Shown here piece by piece: positions 1 through 11,214 of a stretch of 64,000 nt of DNA. The notes beneath the pieces are model-generated. The model was given only the letters and a program-made list of their open reading frames with translations, was not told the DNA's origin and made no database searches. Position 1 is the first letter of the stretch; each line of letters opens with the position of its first letter. The translations under genes were made by a program, and so were the position numbers. The stretch comes from Condylostoma magnum (Eukaryota; Ciliophora; Heterotrichea; Heterotrichida; Condylostomatidae): the NCBI GenBank assembly GCA_920105805.1, contig CAKKTI010000012.1, positions 14,409 through 78,408 on the forward strand, written 5' to 3'.

Positions 1-549
1 TGTTACTCCAACTGCACTGTTAAAAATTCCTTCTCCCTGTATCAAAGTATTCATTCTTTTGGAAGAACCGATTTCCTTTAACACTTACAGAATTTTTGTG
101 GGATCTGTGGTTGATAGAATTATTCCTAATGTAAAAGATTCCTATCAATTGAAATGTCCGTCGTGGATTATGTACTAAATTGTGGTTGAGATGAGGATAG
201 CTGAGATTAGGAATCCTGGGCCTGATAGAAACATTACGAATCAGATCTCTCGTTTAAGCTTATATCAGTCTGTGCTCAGGGTTTTCTGGAAAAATAAGCC
301 TGGGATTATAAGCAACCTTATGATTTTCTAAGTAAGTCTTACCGGGTTTAAATCTTTCGAAATTTTAGCTATTTCACCCAATTCTCCAATATGATCTGCT
401 AGTATCCCTCAAAATATACCAAATAGCATTATTAGAGGTGTGAAGGGAAGGCTGGTTTGTTTGTGGAAATATTTTATTAAAATACCTACTACTCATGTTA
501 TCATTAAAAATAAAGTTGAACGGTACAGTCAATCGTCTGTTGATACCAT
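1..549 (-). CDS. Na+/H+ exchanger (SLC9/CPA1 family), N-terminal part, runs off the left edge
   Basis: Only the first ~183 codons lie in the window. The protein is a multi-span cation/proton antiporter of the plasma or organelle membrane. After a first hydrophobic span (LFLMITWVVGILI) come a second one near FGIFWGIL, the family signature IIPGLFFQKTLSTDW (compare LPALIFESAFNMDW), the SGPGFLISA helix, then ILSTTDPTKILQVLKEIG (compare ILSATDPVAVVALLKELG) and GEGIFNSAVGV. The last motif normally carries an Asn-Asp pair; here it reads Asn-Ser. In-frame TGA codons fall at plausible Trp positions (FGIFW, STDW, IWFV). The start at 549 is the Met before VSTDDW; in-frame Met codons at 633 and 630 are alternatives. 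Family confident, subfamily open (SLC9B/C-like rather than NHE1-like). Confidence 0.85.
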
Positions 550-1312
550 TTTTTATGTAGGATAAAATTATGGAATTACAAGACGAGCACATATAAGAAA
601 GTTAGGATGATTTTATTATTCAAATTGCATCATAATTTGCTGCTACTCATATTATTTAAGGTATTTTGTAATAGATATCAAAAGCTTAATAATTAAAATT
701 GATAGATTAAGAGTAAAAGGAACTGATTTATGATTTAATGAGCTAAGGGTAGATAGATGAGGCTTAGTATATAGTAGAAAGTTTATTAGGTAGCAAAGAA
801 GCATAAATTTTAGAAGTTGAAAGATAAATTCTATATTTGATGGATGATCTTATTATGGAAGAGTAGTAATAAGCAGAGTAAATATAAAATTTAGATGAAT
901 GTGAATACTGTAATCATAGAATATAGGATAATCTCTTTTAATTAGAAAATTGTTATCATAAGTAGCACTTTAACTGCATAAAATTGATTGTTTAGAGCTA
1001 AATTTATGATAATCTACCTTAAATTACTTGTGATTTGCCCTTTTGTAATAGTAATATTACTTAAAATGATCTAAGGTAATTAATAGATGGAAAATAACTA
1101 GAAGAATATAATGTAAAATGATCGGAAGCTGTTGATTTAGTGCAATGCCCTAATACAAAATGTGAGCAGTTATTCGTCTTTGAATTTTCTTAACAGTTTT
1201 ACTATTGCTAGTCATGTGATATAAACTTTTGCATATATTGTGGATAAAATAAGCATGAAGGTTTGAACTGCAAAGAGTATTAAGTAAACAAGATTAAATT
1301 ATTAATAAGTTC
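550..1312. other. AT-rich intergenic region
   Basis: About 760 bp between the start of the exchanger gene and the end of the next minus-strand gene. It is very AT-rich. Frames are open only because TAA/TAG are read as Gln, and I see no conserved motif, tRNA-like fold or repeat. It should hold the promoter of the exchanger gene. Confidence 0.5.
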
Positions 1313-2128
1313 TTAATATTTATGACTCTAAAACACCTTTCTCATTCTTTCCCCTCCATCATCATCAGCAAGCTGCTCTAATAAAACTGACATTTCTTTA
1401 ATGAAGCCACTGATATTATCTTCAACTGCTTCTATCTTATCTATTAAATTCTAATTCTCCCTTTCCAATTGAACAATGTATTTTTCTTTCTCTGGGTTCT
1501 ATTTACAAGAATCTAAGGTTTATTTTAGTTTCTTTTCATTGGATGGATGATTGTATATGATATTTTCTAAATAAGTTTATCTCTCGTGCAATTTGTTAGC
1601 CTCTTATGTTAACTATTGAATGTTATTATCATGCATCTTATTGTTCTAGAGTATAAGGTTATCAAAATGAGTCTGAGCCTTTGCCTTAATTGACTGATTT
1701 CTTCATTAATAAAATCGTTTGTATATGTACTGAAATCTACTTCTTGAGTGCTGCTTTTAAAGTGTGTTTAAAGTCCTAACAATCTTTTACTGTATTTACT
1801 AACGTATTTAAAATGATATAGTATCCCGCTCTTTAATATTGCTTTTCCAGATGAGCAAAGCTCTAAACATAGTTGAATTATGTTATACCTTAATACTTTT
1901 AATCATTTTGTTTAAGGCTGACTATAGCATCTAAGCTGCAAAATTTTCCTTCATTGTCTAGAAGTTTACCTCATATTCCTCTTTCAATTAGTCAAATGTA
2001 TCTTCCTAGCATGCAAAGGGAGAACTATCTAACCTTTCTTTGCAGTGATCACTCTCATTTTATACTTGTTAACCCATTTAAGCCATACATAGCTCGTCAT
2101 CATCAAACATCATATTAGACTATGCCAT
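1313..2128 (-). CDS. coiled-coil protein, function unknown
   Basis: 271 codons starting MAQSNMMFDDDELCMAQ. The N-terminal third is acidic. The rest is long amphipathic helix rich in Gln, Lys and Glu, ending in a better defined segment NPEKEKYIVQLERENQNLID followed by SGFIKEMSVLLEQ, which has the look of a conserved coiled-coil module of basal-body or trafficking proteins. No catalytic motif or membrane span is visible. The stop is taken as the TAA after QSHKY, where coding character ends. The start Met is the first after a clearly AT-rich stretch. I do not recognise the family; existence of the gene is well supported, its role is not. Confidence 0.7.
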
Positions 2129-2429
2129 TTTGAATAAATTACTAATTGTTCGATGTATTTAATTAATTGTCAAAAATCTTTAAAACTTTATATAAATAAT
2201 CTATATATATAACTATTGAGTTAAAGGTGCTAGGAAAAAATTGATTATTTAGTGTATTAAATAGATTTTATAATAAGTTTAATCAAGCTTTCTTTTCATT
2301 AAGCAATATTTACTGTAAATTAAATTTACAAACTTGTATTGAATATTAATGTTGATGGCCAAGTCTCTAAAATATAATCTTGACTTTAAAAAATAAGTAA
2401 AACAATCAGATAAACATTTAAAATATCAA

Positions 2430-3985
2430 AATTAAAACTAAAAGGTTAATTAACTAACTGAATTACTTTTTTTGTACTCTCGGGGCCATTTCCTTCACTT
2501 ATTATGATTGTTTAATTTTTGAAAACAAGTTATAGAATATTATTACTTGAGTCATACAATACTCTTGCTTATTATGGATTAATCAAATCCCAAATACGTA
2601 ACTATTTATCTTAACCACCAGACACTACTATATTTCCTTACTTTCCTACACATAAAATATTATGATCATGCTTTCCTATTTTTCTATTATTGTTTGTATT
2701 ATTCAAATCTCACATTCTAACAGTATTATCTCATCCTCCTGATATAACAATACTTCCTTCAATACAAACTGATGTTACCTTATTATCATGTCTTCCTATT
2801 ATAGCATTATTTGATGGGTTAACTAAATCCCATTTGCGAACTGTTTTATCTGCGCTTCCAGAAATTAGTATATTACCTTCAATGCAAATACTATATATTA
2901 TATCATCATGTACTCCTATTTCTTTATTATTTGAGGGGTTTTAAAGATCCCATAAACGAATAGATTTGTCTTCACTTCCTGAAATTAATAGATTTCCATA
3001 CATACAAATCTTCTATACTCAATTATTATGAGTTCCTATTAATCTCTTTTCTGTTGGATCATTTAAATTCCATTAATATATCTACTTACCTGCTGAAATA
3101 ACAATATTATCTTATCTCCAAACAGCTTTAACTGCCTCATCATTATGTCTTCCTATTTCTCTATTATTTTCTGGATTATTTAAATCCCAAAGTATAATTG
3201 TTTTATCATTACTACCAGATATAACAATATTATCATCAAAATGTAATCCTCTTATTATATACTAATGTTATCCAATCCATGAAACATTATTAAATAAATG
3301 ATCTATATCTGTAACCTTCTCTACATTATTTTGTTATATCTTGTCTTTAGCTGTTTAAACAATCCAATTCGTCTATAAATTGTCTTAAAGCAATCTAATA
3401 TACTCAATTGCATAGTTGAACCCTCTATTTGAATTCTCTTAGAAAGCTTATTTTAGCCATTTAATGATTTCTTCATTCCTTTTATTTGCTTAACAATTAG
3501 CCCTTCTTTTAGCCAATTATCATGATATTTTACCATAACTATGCAAATCATGAAGTCATATCTATTCAAATTTATCGAGAATTCTTTTAGCTATTTGGGA
3601 TGGAATACTTGACCTGTCTAATAATTCCAGGTTATCAGGTTGAGCGACTTAAATTAACTTATCATACAATAGCATTTTATCAGCCTTGGTGAAATAAGGG
3701 AGAGCTTTTATTATAATCTTGATCTGCCCTTCAATAGGCTTTTATTCTATATTTATAAGGAAGATTTTTAAATCTCATGGATTAAAGTCTAAAGAGGAGA
3801 TTTACTTAGCTATTTCATCCTTTTCATAGTAAGTATTGAAATTGTTGGAAAGATAAGTTTGTAGTTGGCGCTTTGAGGCGGAGTTTTCTATGAGAAAGAC
3901 TAGTTTTAAGGCACTTGGATCCATTTTTTACTAATTTGATAACCACTTATTATTTCTGGTTAAAGCTGGATGAGTTAAGTTAACT
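2430..3985. repeat. inverted duplicate (arm 1) containing WD40 copy A
   Basis: The similarity to 53655-55207 covers the whole reading frame plus about 45-60 nt upstream of the ATG (both copies have ...GGYTATCAAATTAGTAAAAA directly before ATGG) and about 12 nt after the stop codon. The two arms point in opposite directions and lie about 50 kb apart. No terminal repeats, target-site duplication or transposase were seen, so this looks like a segmental gene duplication rather than a mobile element. The exact outer limits are approximate. Confidence 0.8.
2446..3924 (-). CDS. WD40-repeat protein, copy A
   Basis: 492 residues. Residues 1-~225 are helical and unrecognised (MDPSALKLVFLIEN...), followed by about seven WD40 blades with the local consensus SGSxDKTxRxWDLxNPxNN then IGxHD. 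WD40 propellers are scaffolds for protein interaction. Several blade Trp residues are TGA (GGWDNTVRMWDL carries two), so the gene is intact only if TGA means Trp. It is a close duplicate of the plus-strand gene at 53716-55191: 47 of the first 60 residues are identical. The stop is the TAA after VIQLVN; similarity to the other copy ends about 12 nt beyond it, which supports this end. Cellular role unknown. Confidence 0.85.
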
Positions 3986-4205
3986 ATAAGTAACTCAAGT
4001 ATTAAAAATAGTTGATTGAGTTATCTATTTTTGAGTAAATTTAATATCCCACTCCTTATTTTAAGAAATTTAAACCAAATATATAAGAACATTGCTCCTA
4101 CTTATAGTTAACTATAATCAATAAAACATCTAATTTTATCATACATACTAATGACTGTAAGTTCAAACTGCTCTATCCTTAATTTTCCAATTAGACATTT
4201 ATCTA

Positions 4206-4985
4206 ATGGATCTAAAGAAAAACTACTCAACTCTCCTTCTCGGTTCCCTAGCAGTATCAGCAACGTTACTCCTAGGCTACATAATATACAACAGATACGG
4301 GAGAACCTAAGAGGAAAGGGTGACTAAAAAAGTCCTAATACAGCACTTTGCATAAAGACTAAAAGACAAGCTGAATCACTAACCAAGTGGAAATGACAAG
4401 ATGGTTAATATGATCATGGCCACAAGAGAAGCCTGCAATGCTGAATTAATGGACCTTGACCAGCAATACCGCCAGAAAAACAAGGACTCATTAATAAAAA
4501 ACGCAGTAGAAGAGGCCAAACTCCTCGCATAGCATCAGCAACAGGTAGATAAGGTAGTCAACGATGCCTTCGACATCATGAAGCTAGATCCATCCATGTT
4601 CCAAGCAGACCCAAGTGAGATCAATATAAGAAAATGCATTGATGAGCTAAAGCAGCAGGGAGTAAGCATGCATCCCATATTCGACGACAGAGACCATTTA
4701 GTACAAATGCTTCAAAAGTACTCTGATATACACGATTCAATTGTAAGTGAAAACCCAGAAATGCCTCCGGAGCTAGTCAGAAGTGCAAGTCAGTCTTAAA
4801 TGAAAAATCTATACAATATAGAGCCAGCTGAGATTGAAACTGCTATTGAAGCCCACGAGCTATCAAAAAGCCAATAATTTGCCTAACAAGTGATCAAGTT
4901 CAGAGGGAAAAATGAGTTAGGAGATGAAGAAATTATGCCTACTCTGGTGAAAGCCTTTAGTACTTCAACAGCAAGGAATAATTAA
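4206..4985 (+). CDS. single-pass membrane-anchored protein, unknown
   Basis: 259 residues starting MDLKKNYSTLLLGSLAVSAT. Residues ~8-27 form one hydrophobic span, followed by a charged soluble domain. The C-terminal two thirds contain acidic and helical segments such as DPSMFQADPSEINIRKCID, HPIFDDRDHLVQMLQ and NPEMPPELV that look well conserved rather than random. The N-terminal anchor plus a large soluble tail fits an organelle outer-membrane or ER protein, but no family was recognised. The stop is the TAA at 4983-4985; the CCDC39 start follows 26 nt later on the same strand. Codon use and GC content are clearly coding. Confidence 0.75.
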
Positions 4986-5011
4986 ACTTAAGGATTTCTA
5001 GTAAAATTAAA

Positions 5012-7645
5012 ATGTCTGAACCATCGCAAGATCAAAACGTTTTGGCTCCCAGAGAAGTAGAAGAGTTCCCGGAATATGGAAACGATGAAAACAAGGCAAT
5101 TGATAATGAAATTAATGAGAAAAGAGGGTTGATAGAGGAGTTTAATGAGGAAATTGAAGAATTGGAGGAAAGAGTTAAGGTGCTTGTAGAGCACCTAAAG
5201 AACGTTCAATAGGAGCTGGTGCATACTTAGACCTTGGTAGACGGTAAAAATAAGGAAATAGAGACTGAAGATCACATGAAGCAGCTGGCTGAGCGGTAAA
5301 CTGGGCGACTGTACTCAGAATTGCAGAAATTGGAGTAAAAGTAAGCTGAGCAGTAAGACAGGTTGAACACTATTCAAAACTAGATCTTTAAGGGAAATGA
5401 GTTCCTGGATCAGTATAAATTAGAGATGAACTGGAATTAGGAAGAATTGGAGTAATGGGCTCTGGCCAGCGGGCAAAAAGAGGAGGATTACATTATACTA
5501 GAGAAGTACAAAAGAGCAGATGAGGCTAAGATAAAGGAGCTAGTGCTGCATATAGAAAGACTGACTTTAGGAGTAAGAAAACTACAGGATGACTTAGACC
5601 ACGAAGTAACTGAAACACAAGCTGCTTAGATTGAATTGGATAAAACTGCAGAGGAGTTCAAACGAATGCATGCTGAAAGACATGACCTGTATTCATAACT
5701 ACAAGATGTACTGAGATCTTGTAATAGAATGGACGAGTAGATCCGAAGACTAGGGGATTAATTCGCAGAGGACAAACTAAGACTAAAGTAAAAGCAGAAG
5801 ATGCTTGAGAAGCGAATACAGTTCCTACTAACAACTGAAAGTGACAATTAGAAAATAGAAAGTGAGATAACTCTAGCTTCTCGACAACTAGGGGAAAGGA
5901 GACTGTAAGAAATAGAAGCTAGGAAGTAATTAGATGATTTAAGAGATGAAGTGGAGATTGAAAGAAACTAACTAAGTGCTGCTGCCTCAGAGTTGGCTAA
6001 TAGGAGAATTTAGTTGATTAACTACTAAAAAGAACTGGCTAAGTAAAAGGAGAAGTAGGAGGCGGCTAAAATAAAGGCGGAGTAGTCCAGAAAGAAACTA
6101 TAATCGGAGTTTGGTAATATAGAGAACTTGGAAGCCGGCTGCAATGCAGCCGAAAGAGCGTTGAAATCAACAGTAGAGGGAAGGGATAAAATTGATAATT
6201 AGATTCGAAATAAAAAGCAAAAACTGTTCAAAAGGACAAAAGAACTGTTTGAACTGAGGGAAAGAGAGGCTAGTTTACTTGGAGAGATATCAGGAGCACT
6301 GGCAGCTGGGAAAAATCTACAAGCTGCACTTAATAAAAAGGACTAGGAGATTCAAAGATAGTATGTTTTACTGTATAACGCGGATTATTTGATTTAAGTA
6401 CAGGAACGTAAGAAGGATGAAGCTAAGGGAATCTAAATCAACGAGGATTAAAAGCAAAAGCTAATTGAAATTGCTGAAAAGGAGAAGGAGCTGGATAAGA
6501 GAAATGAGCATTTAGACAAGGTAACTGAGTCTGTTAAGAGGCTAACTGATGAGTTGAGGCTATTGGATAAAAAGTATCTAAAAACATAAAAAGAAGAGAA
6601 CACACTGACTTCTAATCTTAAGGAAACTGAGCTTTAAATCAAAATGATTGAAAAAGAAGCTGAAAACGAGTTGAAAAGAAAAGATGAAGTATTGGTCTAG
6701 CATGATTCTATGAAACTAGAAGTAAAGAAGCTTAAAGACAAACTGTTTAGTGAGGCAGACAGGCTGTTCTAAGAGGAGAACAGAAAATATCAGCTGCAAA
6801 TGAGTATGGAGGAGAGAGAGAAGGAAATTCAAGTGCACAGAGAAACCCTGCAAGCCGAGAAACGAGCAGCTGAGGATGAAAGACATGAAGTAATGGTTGA
6901 GCTATCTGATAGAAGGAGTAAAGTGTAAAATTTAAAGGTGAAATACGAAAACTTGTGCTATAAAAACAGGGCTAAAGATGAAGATGGGGTTGAGAGGACA
7001 TAAGCATACTATGTAATTAAAGCGGCGCAGGAAAGAGAAGAGTTGTAAAGATACGGGGATGAGTTAGATGCTAAGATCAAAAAGGCGGAGAGAGAAATAA
7101 GAGCTCTTAATAATACACTGGATCACCTTAAAAACAGAAATTCTAAGTTTAGGGATGGATTTGTTAGGCAGGGAGACGAGGCCGAGTAAAGCACAAAGGA
7201 AGCTTTGGAGGAGTAGTGCAGAGCTGCCAGTGAGCAATTGTTTAGAAAAAGAAGAGACTACTAAAACATACAACAGCAATATGAAAGTGAAATGAGGAGA
7301 CTAATGGAATCCCAGTCTAAAATAGAAGTGATGCAAAGAGATATATAAGACAAGAATCAGGAAAGAAGTGATCTAGAGTAATACCTATAGAAATAAACAT
7401 AGTAGATTGAAAGAGCAGTGAAAGTAGCAAACCAAAAGAGAGTTGAAATGCAGGATATACAGGAATTAGACACTCAGGTCAATTTAGCAAAGGTTAAAAA
7501 TAAGTGTCTTCTATCAGCAATTACTATACTGATTAATGAAGTTCCGGAGATTTCACATTTATTAGAAGGACCAATGGCTCAAAATGGAATAAGACCTATG
7601 TCAAGACCGATGTCAGTCGCTAGTTCAAGATCAAGCAGGGGATGA
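5012..7645 (+). CDS. CCDC39: CCDC39 / FAP59, axonemal 96-nm repeat ruler protein
   Basis: 877 residues of almost continuous coiled coil. CCDC39 pairs with CCDC40 along the doublet microtubule and sets the 96-nm repeat on which inner dynein arms and the nexin-dynein regulatory complex dock. Family landmarks: LVEHLKNVQQELVHTQ near residue 60 (human SHFKNVKQELSITQ), MNWNQEELEQW, and near residue 670 ERTQAYYVIKAAQEREELQ followed by GDELDAKIKKAEREI, nearly identical to the vertebrate protein. The C-terminus is Ser/Arg/Pro-rich (SRPMSVASSRSSRG), as in animals. Dozens of in-frame TAA/TAG codons fall at Gln positions. The gene ends with TGA at 7643-7645, one of the clear cases where TGA is a stop. 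Length is slightly under the human 941 residues. Confidence 0.95.
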
Positions 7646-7659
7646 TTATAGTTAGATAA

Positions 7660-9210
7660 ATGTCAGATGATCCTAACTAAATTAGAAGTAGATTAAAATA
7701 AGCTGCTCAATTATCAATGCAACTTGCCATGTCTTTACATAAGCAATCTGAGTCATTTCTACCTGAAATATTAAATACTAATCGGAAGGATAAAATGAAA
7801 ACTCTAAAGCTGAAGATTCAAAAGTTCAATATCCTATAAAGAAAAAATAAAGGTTTAAGAAGTAAAAGCTATGAGTCAAAGATTCAGAAAGTTAAGCATA
7901 AACATAAGAAATTAAGTAGTTGTACACCTAGGCCAGGGTAGATTTCTTTAGGTAGAAAGTTGCAAAAGTAAGAAAGTAAAATTATCAAAAGTAAAGTTGG
8001 AAGAGTAAGTTTTGTTGAGAAGTTTAATAATAATGTATAGTAATAAGAAGATATTCCATTTGTATCACATTTAAACGGAAAATTAATCGGATATTAAAAG
8101 TTAAATTGAAATTCTAATAAGGAGTTAAATGGGATTAATAAATAAGATCTTTAAAGCAGAGTTGAAAGTATTCAGCAGAAGTTAGAAGGATCTAAGTTTA
8201 TTATTCAGGGAATGGAGTATTACTTAAGTCTTAATTTAGGATTTCCATGACTCGGAGACCATGAAACTTTATGAAGACTTGGAAAATTTCCTAATTAAAG
8301 GTCAAATATACTGTAAGAATATAGAAATAAGTACAAAGACAAGCTTGAATAGCTAGTTAGTAAGAATCATAAGAAAATTAATAGGAGGTAAAGTACAATT
8401 AATAGTAGATCACCTATGAATAGAATAATGGACTATAAAATAGTTCCAAGTACTAAAGATTCCTTATTTAATACTGATCTTATAACAAATAGATTAGACA
8501 GTATAAAGCCAAAAACTAAATCATAGGCATCTAACTACAAAGAATTATCCAAATTACAAGTAAAGAAAGTAAAAGAAAGCTAAAAAAGTTTTACTTAGAG
8601 TATAATTGAAAATGACGATAAACTGAATTAAATCATAAACAGCTTAAAATTTGATCGTCCTTTTATTATAAAACGGAAATACCAACTTTTATAATAAGAC
8701 AGCGATCGCTACAAAGACTCTTTATCTTCTTTATAAAAGTTTAAAAGCCTTCATAGATAAGTAGAGAAGGAGAGAGAGCAATCAATTAGCAAGACAAGTA
8801 TGTATTAATTATTATCATTTGTTTCTTAATCTGGCTAAAGGGGATAAATTAGCACTATGGATTGTATTCATATGCTAAAATTTCCTAATATTTATATCTT
8901 GTAGAAAATCAGCTTTATAGCTTATCAAATTGCGTGGTCTTGCATATGTATGAGTTATGTATGTCCCTACCTCTTTTACTTATCCAATACATGGAAGATG
9001 TTCTGGAAATTAGAACAACTTGTTTCTATGATTTATTTGTTTTTTATTAGCTTTTTACTTGTGTTATACTTGAGTAGGAGTTTTATTAGATAGTATCTAA
9101 GAGCTGATCTACTAAATTTCTCCTAAGTCAAAAACTACATTAGCCAAAGGTTGGCTGAGTTTTCTATTATTAGGAGTGTAGTTAATAACTTGATTGCCAA
9201 TTGGAGATAA
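7660..9210 (+). CDS. basic Ser/Lys/Gln-rich protein with C-terminal membrane spans (possibly two genes)
   Basis: 516 codons from MSDDPNQIRSRLKQAAQLSM. The first ~380 residues are basic and low in hydrophobics, with short helices and a W-containing patch (LGFPWLGDHETLW, both Trp as TGA). After SKTSMY comes a TAA, and the same frame stays open through a short linker into MDCIHMLKFPNIYILQ and two hydrophobic spans (about residues 415-440 and 460-480). I drew it as one gene because frame and base composition continue. The alternative is a soluble protein ending with TAA at 8806-8808 followed by a small two-span protein from ATG 8857. The stop is TAA at 9208-9210, directly followed by TGA. Family not recognised. 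Confidence 0.5.
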
Positions 9211-9300
9211 TGAGCAATTTCTTTTAGCTTTTCACTTAATTTTTACTTTAAAATCATTTGTATCTGTAGAAGCACTATGAAAATTCATTTTATTATTAAT

Positions 9301-10236
9301 TCAGCGTAAAGGTAAAAAACTTCTATTTCTTCTTTCTCTAATTGCTTTGTATATATTCTTCATTAATACTGCAATTCCCAGAAATATTGCAATCATGTAG
9401 ATGAAAGGTGTTAATAGAAGAACCCCAATAGCATATAGAACGTAATAGAACCTTTATAATCCAGGGTTTTTGCCTTTGAGTTTTATCAATATAATAAAAG
9501 TAGGTCCGAAAATGATTAGCAAAGGTCCAATCACAAATATGGCCATCAATAGCTTTCCTAGTATTATTAGCCTTCATAAGTAAATCTTTCATAAAGGCCA
9601 CTGGGATCTCTGTATAGAGTCATCTTGTAACCCAGGACAACCTAGAGGATTATTCCTACTGAAATGACCACTATAATATTTACCTCTACAAAGTCAGCAT
9701 CACTAATACTAACAGCCAGCGCAAGTCATATGATTACACCCATCTACCTTTTCACACTTCCTTTTGCATTTAGGACATATTTACACATCTCTACCACTTT
9801 ACCACTACAAGAAAGCTTAATCTGTGGCATCATTACAAGATTCCTAAGGGTGTCACTTATTTAGGCAATTAAAGCATATCTGTACATTACACTACTCACA
9901 TACTACACAATCTGTATCACTTTATTTTCCTACAATTCCCTTACAATCCGGAGTAATACAAAAGATAGAATTAGAATCATAAATCACTTAATTCTCCATA
10001 TAAAACTACTTATGCTTACTGATAACATCCTACTCAGCAAACCTCTCAATTTCCTCAAATCCCAGCACAACAGCACACCCAGCCTCCAAGCACATCAATC
10101 TATCAATATTCCTTATACTAACATTATACCCAATATGCATTTTCATACACTCCTTACAAAATCTATGCCCACACTTCTAAATCTCCACCAATCCCTCCTT
10201 TTCCTCCATACAAATCTTACAAATTTCTGCCATCAT
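9301..10236 (-). CDS. RBR-type (RING-IBR-RING) E3 ubiquitin ligase with C-terminal membrane spans
   Basis: 311 residues. RING1: CKICMEEKEG...CGHRFCKECM. IBR: FCITPDCKGI...CEQCNVQICFNCLNKWH. RING2: ICPKCKRKCEKVDGCNHMTC then CQYQWCWLC, with the catalytic Cys expected within CNHMTC. RBR ligases pass ubiquitin through a thioester on RING2. Two or three hydrophobic helices follow (MAIFVIGPLLIIFGPTF and FIYMIAIFLGIAVLM), so it is membrane-bound like the RNF144/RNF19 group. The invariant Trp in NKWH and both Trp in QWCWLC are TGA codons, strong evidence for TGA = Trp; the gene itself ends with TGA at 9301-9303. Its ATG lies 30 nt after the end of RPL8 on the same strand. Confidence 0.92.
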
Positions 10237-10266
10237 CTTTCTTTTTATTAACTATTACCTAACTCA

Positions 10267-11028
10267 CTACTTCTTTTGGACACTTCCTCTCAATTTTCCA
10301 GTTCTTCTCGCAGCAATAAGTCCTACCTTCTTTCCAGGAGGAGCATCTCTTCTAATAGTACTAGGATGTCCAATATGCTGATGATTACCTCCTCCATGAG
10401 GATGCTCAACAGGGTTCATAGCAACTCCTCTTACCTTGGGCCAGCAATTCCTCTTAACCTTGTACTTGTGATATGCCCTACCAGCCTTCAGCATAGGTTT
10501 TTCGTTCCTTCCCCCTCCTGCAACTACTCCAATTGTGGCTCTGCATCCTGATAAAATGGTCTTCCTGGATCCAGATGGTAAGCGAATTCTAGTTTTAGAA
10601 CCATCATCAGTATGGCCAATAATCAAAGCACTGGTGCCTGAAGCACGGGCCACTGAGCCTCTGTCTCCTACCTTTTCCTCTAAATTATAAACTTCTGTTC
10701 CCTCTGGAAGTTGGCCCACTGAGGTGATGTTGCCTGTTATTAGTTAAGCCTTCTTGCCACAGTATATAAATTAACCAGTGTAGTTTCCCTCACCTGCTAG
10801 GAAAGTATATTTGTCGGTTTTGTATTCGTAGGGATTGCGGAAAGTTACTCGGGCTATGGGAGCCCCGCGGCCTGGGTCGTGGATTATTTCTTTTATTACT
10901 CCTTTGATGTAACCATTGCGTTCTGCGTAGTCGTTGGGGCGGTATTCCGGCTTACCCTTGCGGTGCTGTACGTGAGCTGTGAAAACAGATCCTCTTCCTT
11001 TACGTTGACCCCTTATTCTACGCCCCAT
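10267..11028 (-). CDS. RPL8: 60S ribosomal protein L8 (uL2)
   Basis: 253 residues, almost full family length, without introns. It begins [16 protein letters not shown] (human MGRVIRGQRKGAGSVF) and contains [40 protein letters not shown], the peptidyl-transferase-centre loop with [20 protein letters not shown], and [20 protein letters not shown]. uL2 is needed for subunit joining and peptidyl transfer. Two in-frame stop-like codons, in HTG[11 protein letters not shown], stand exactly where homologues have Gln, which calibrates TAA/TAG = Gln. The frame ends SVQKK TAG TGA, a tandem stop. An in-frame upstream Met at 11067 is less likely than the conserved MGRR start. Confidence 0.97.
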
Positions 11029-11214
11029 ATTTTTATTGATGGATTTGATGCTTATGGGTTTATACAATAGGAACTTTTGGGTTTGGAAGGAGTGAGGTTA
11101 TGTAAAGCAGATTTTAGAAATGAAAGGGTTAATATAGAGGAGTTATACAGATTTACTATTATTTTATGTTAAAACTTTTTCATTAAATTGTTAGTTAAGC
11201 TAATAGTTGTTTTA

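Noticed and set aside
2690-2944. Plus-strand open frame rich in Ser/Leu/Ile inside the WD40 copy A locus (and its mirror at 54693-55043 on the minus strand)
   Set aside because: It is the exact antisense of the WD40 blades and appears in both copies only because the gene is duplicated. The sense frame shows WD40 motifs and codon-level conservation.
5012-7645. Reading CCDC39 and others as pseudogenes full of stop codons
   Set aside because: Stop-like codons fall at Gln or Trp positions of conserved families throughout the window, including ribosomal proteins, so the genes are intact under a reassigned code.
10276-10551. Plus-strand Ser-rich open frame opposite RPL8
   Set aside because: It is antisense to a near-perfect RPL8 coding sequence and has no independent support.
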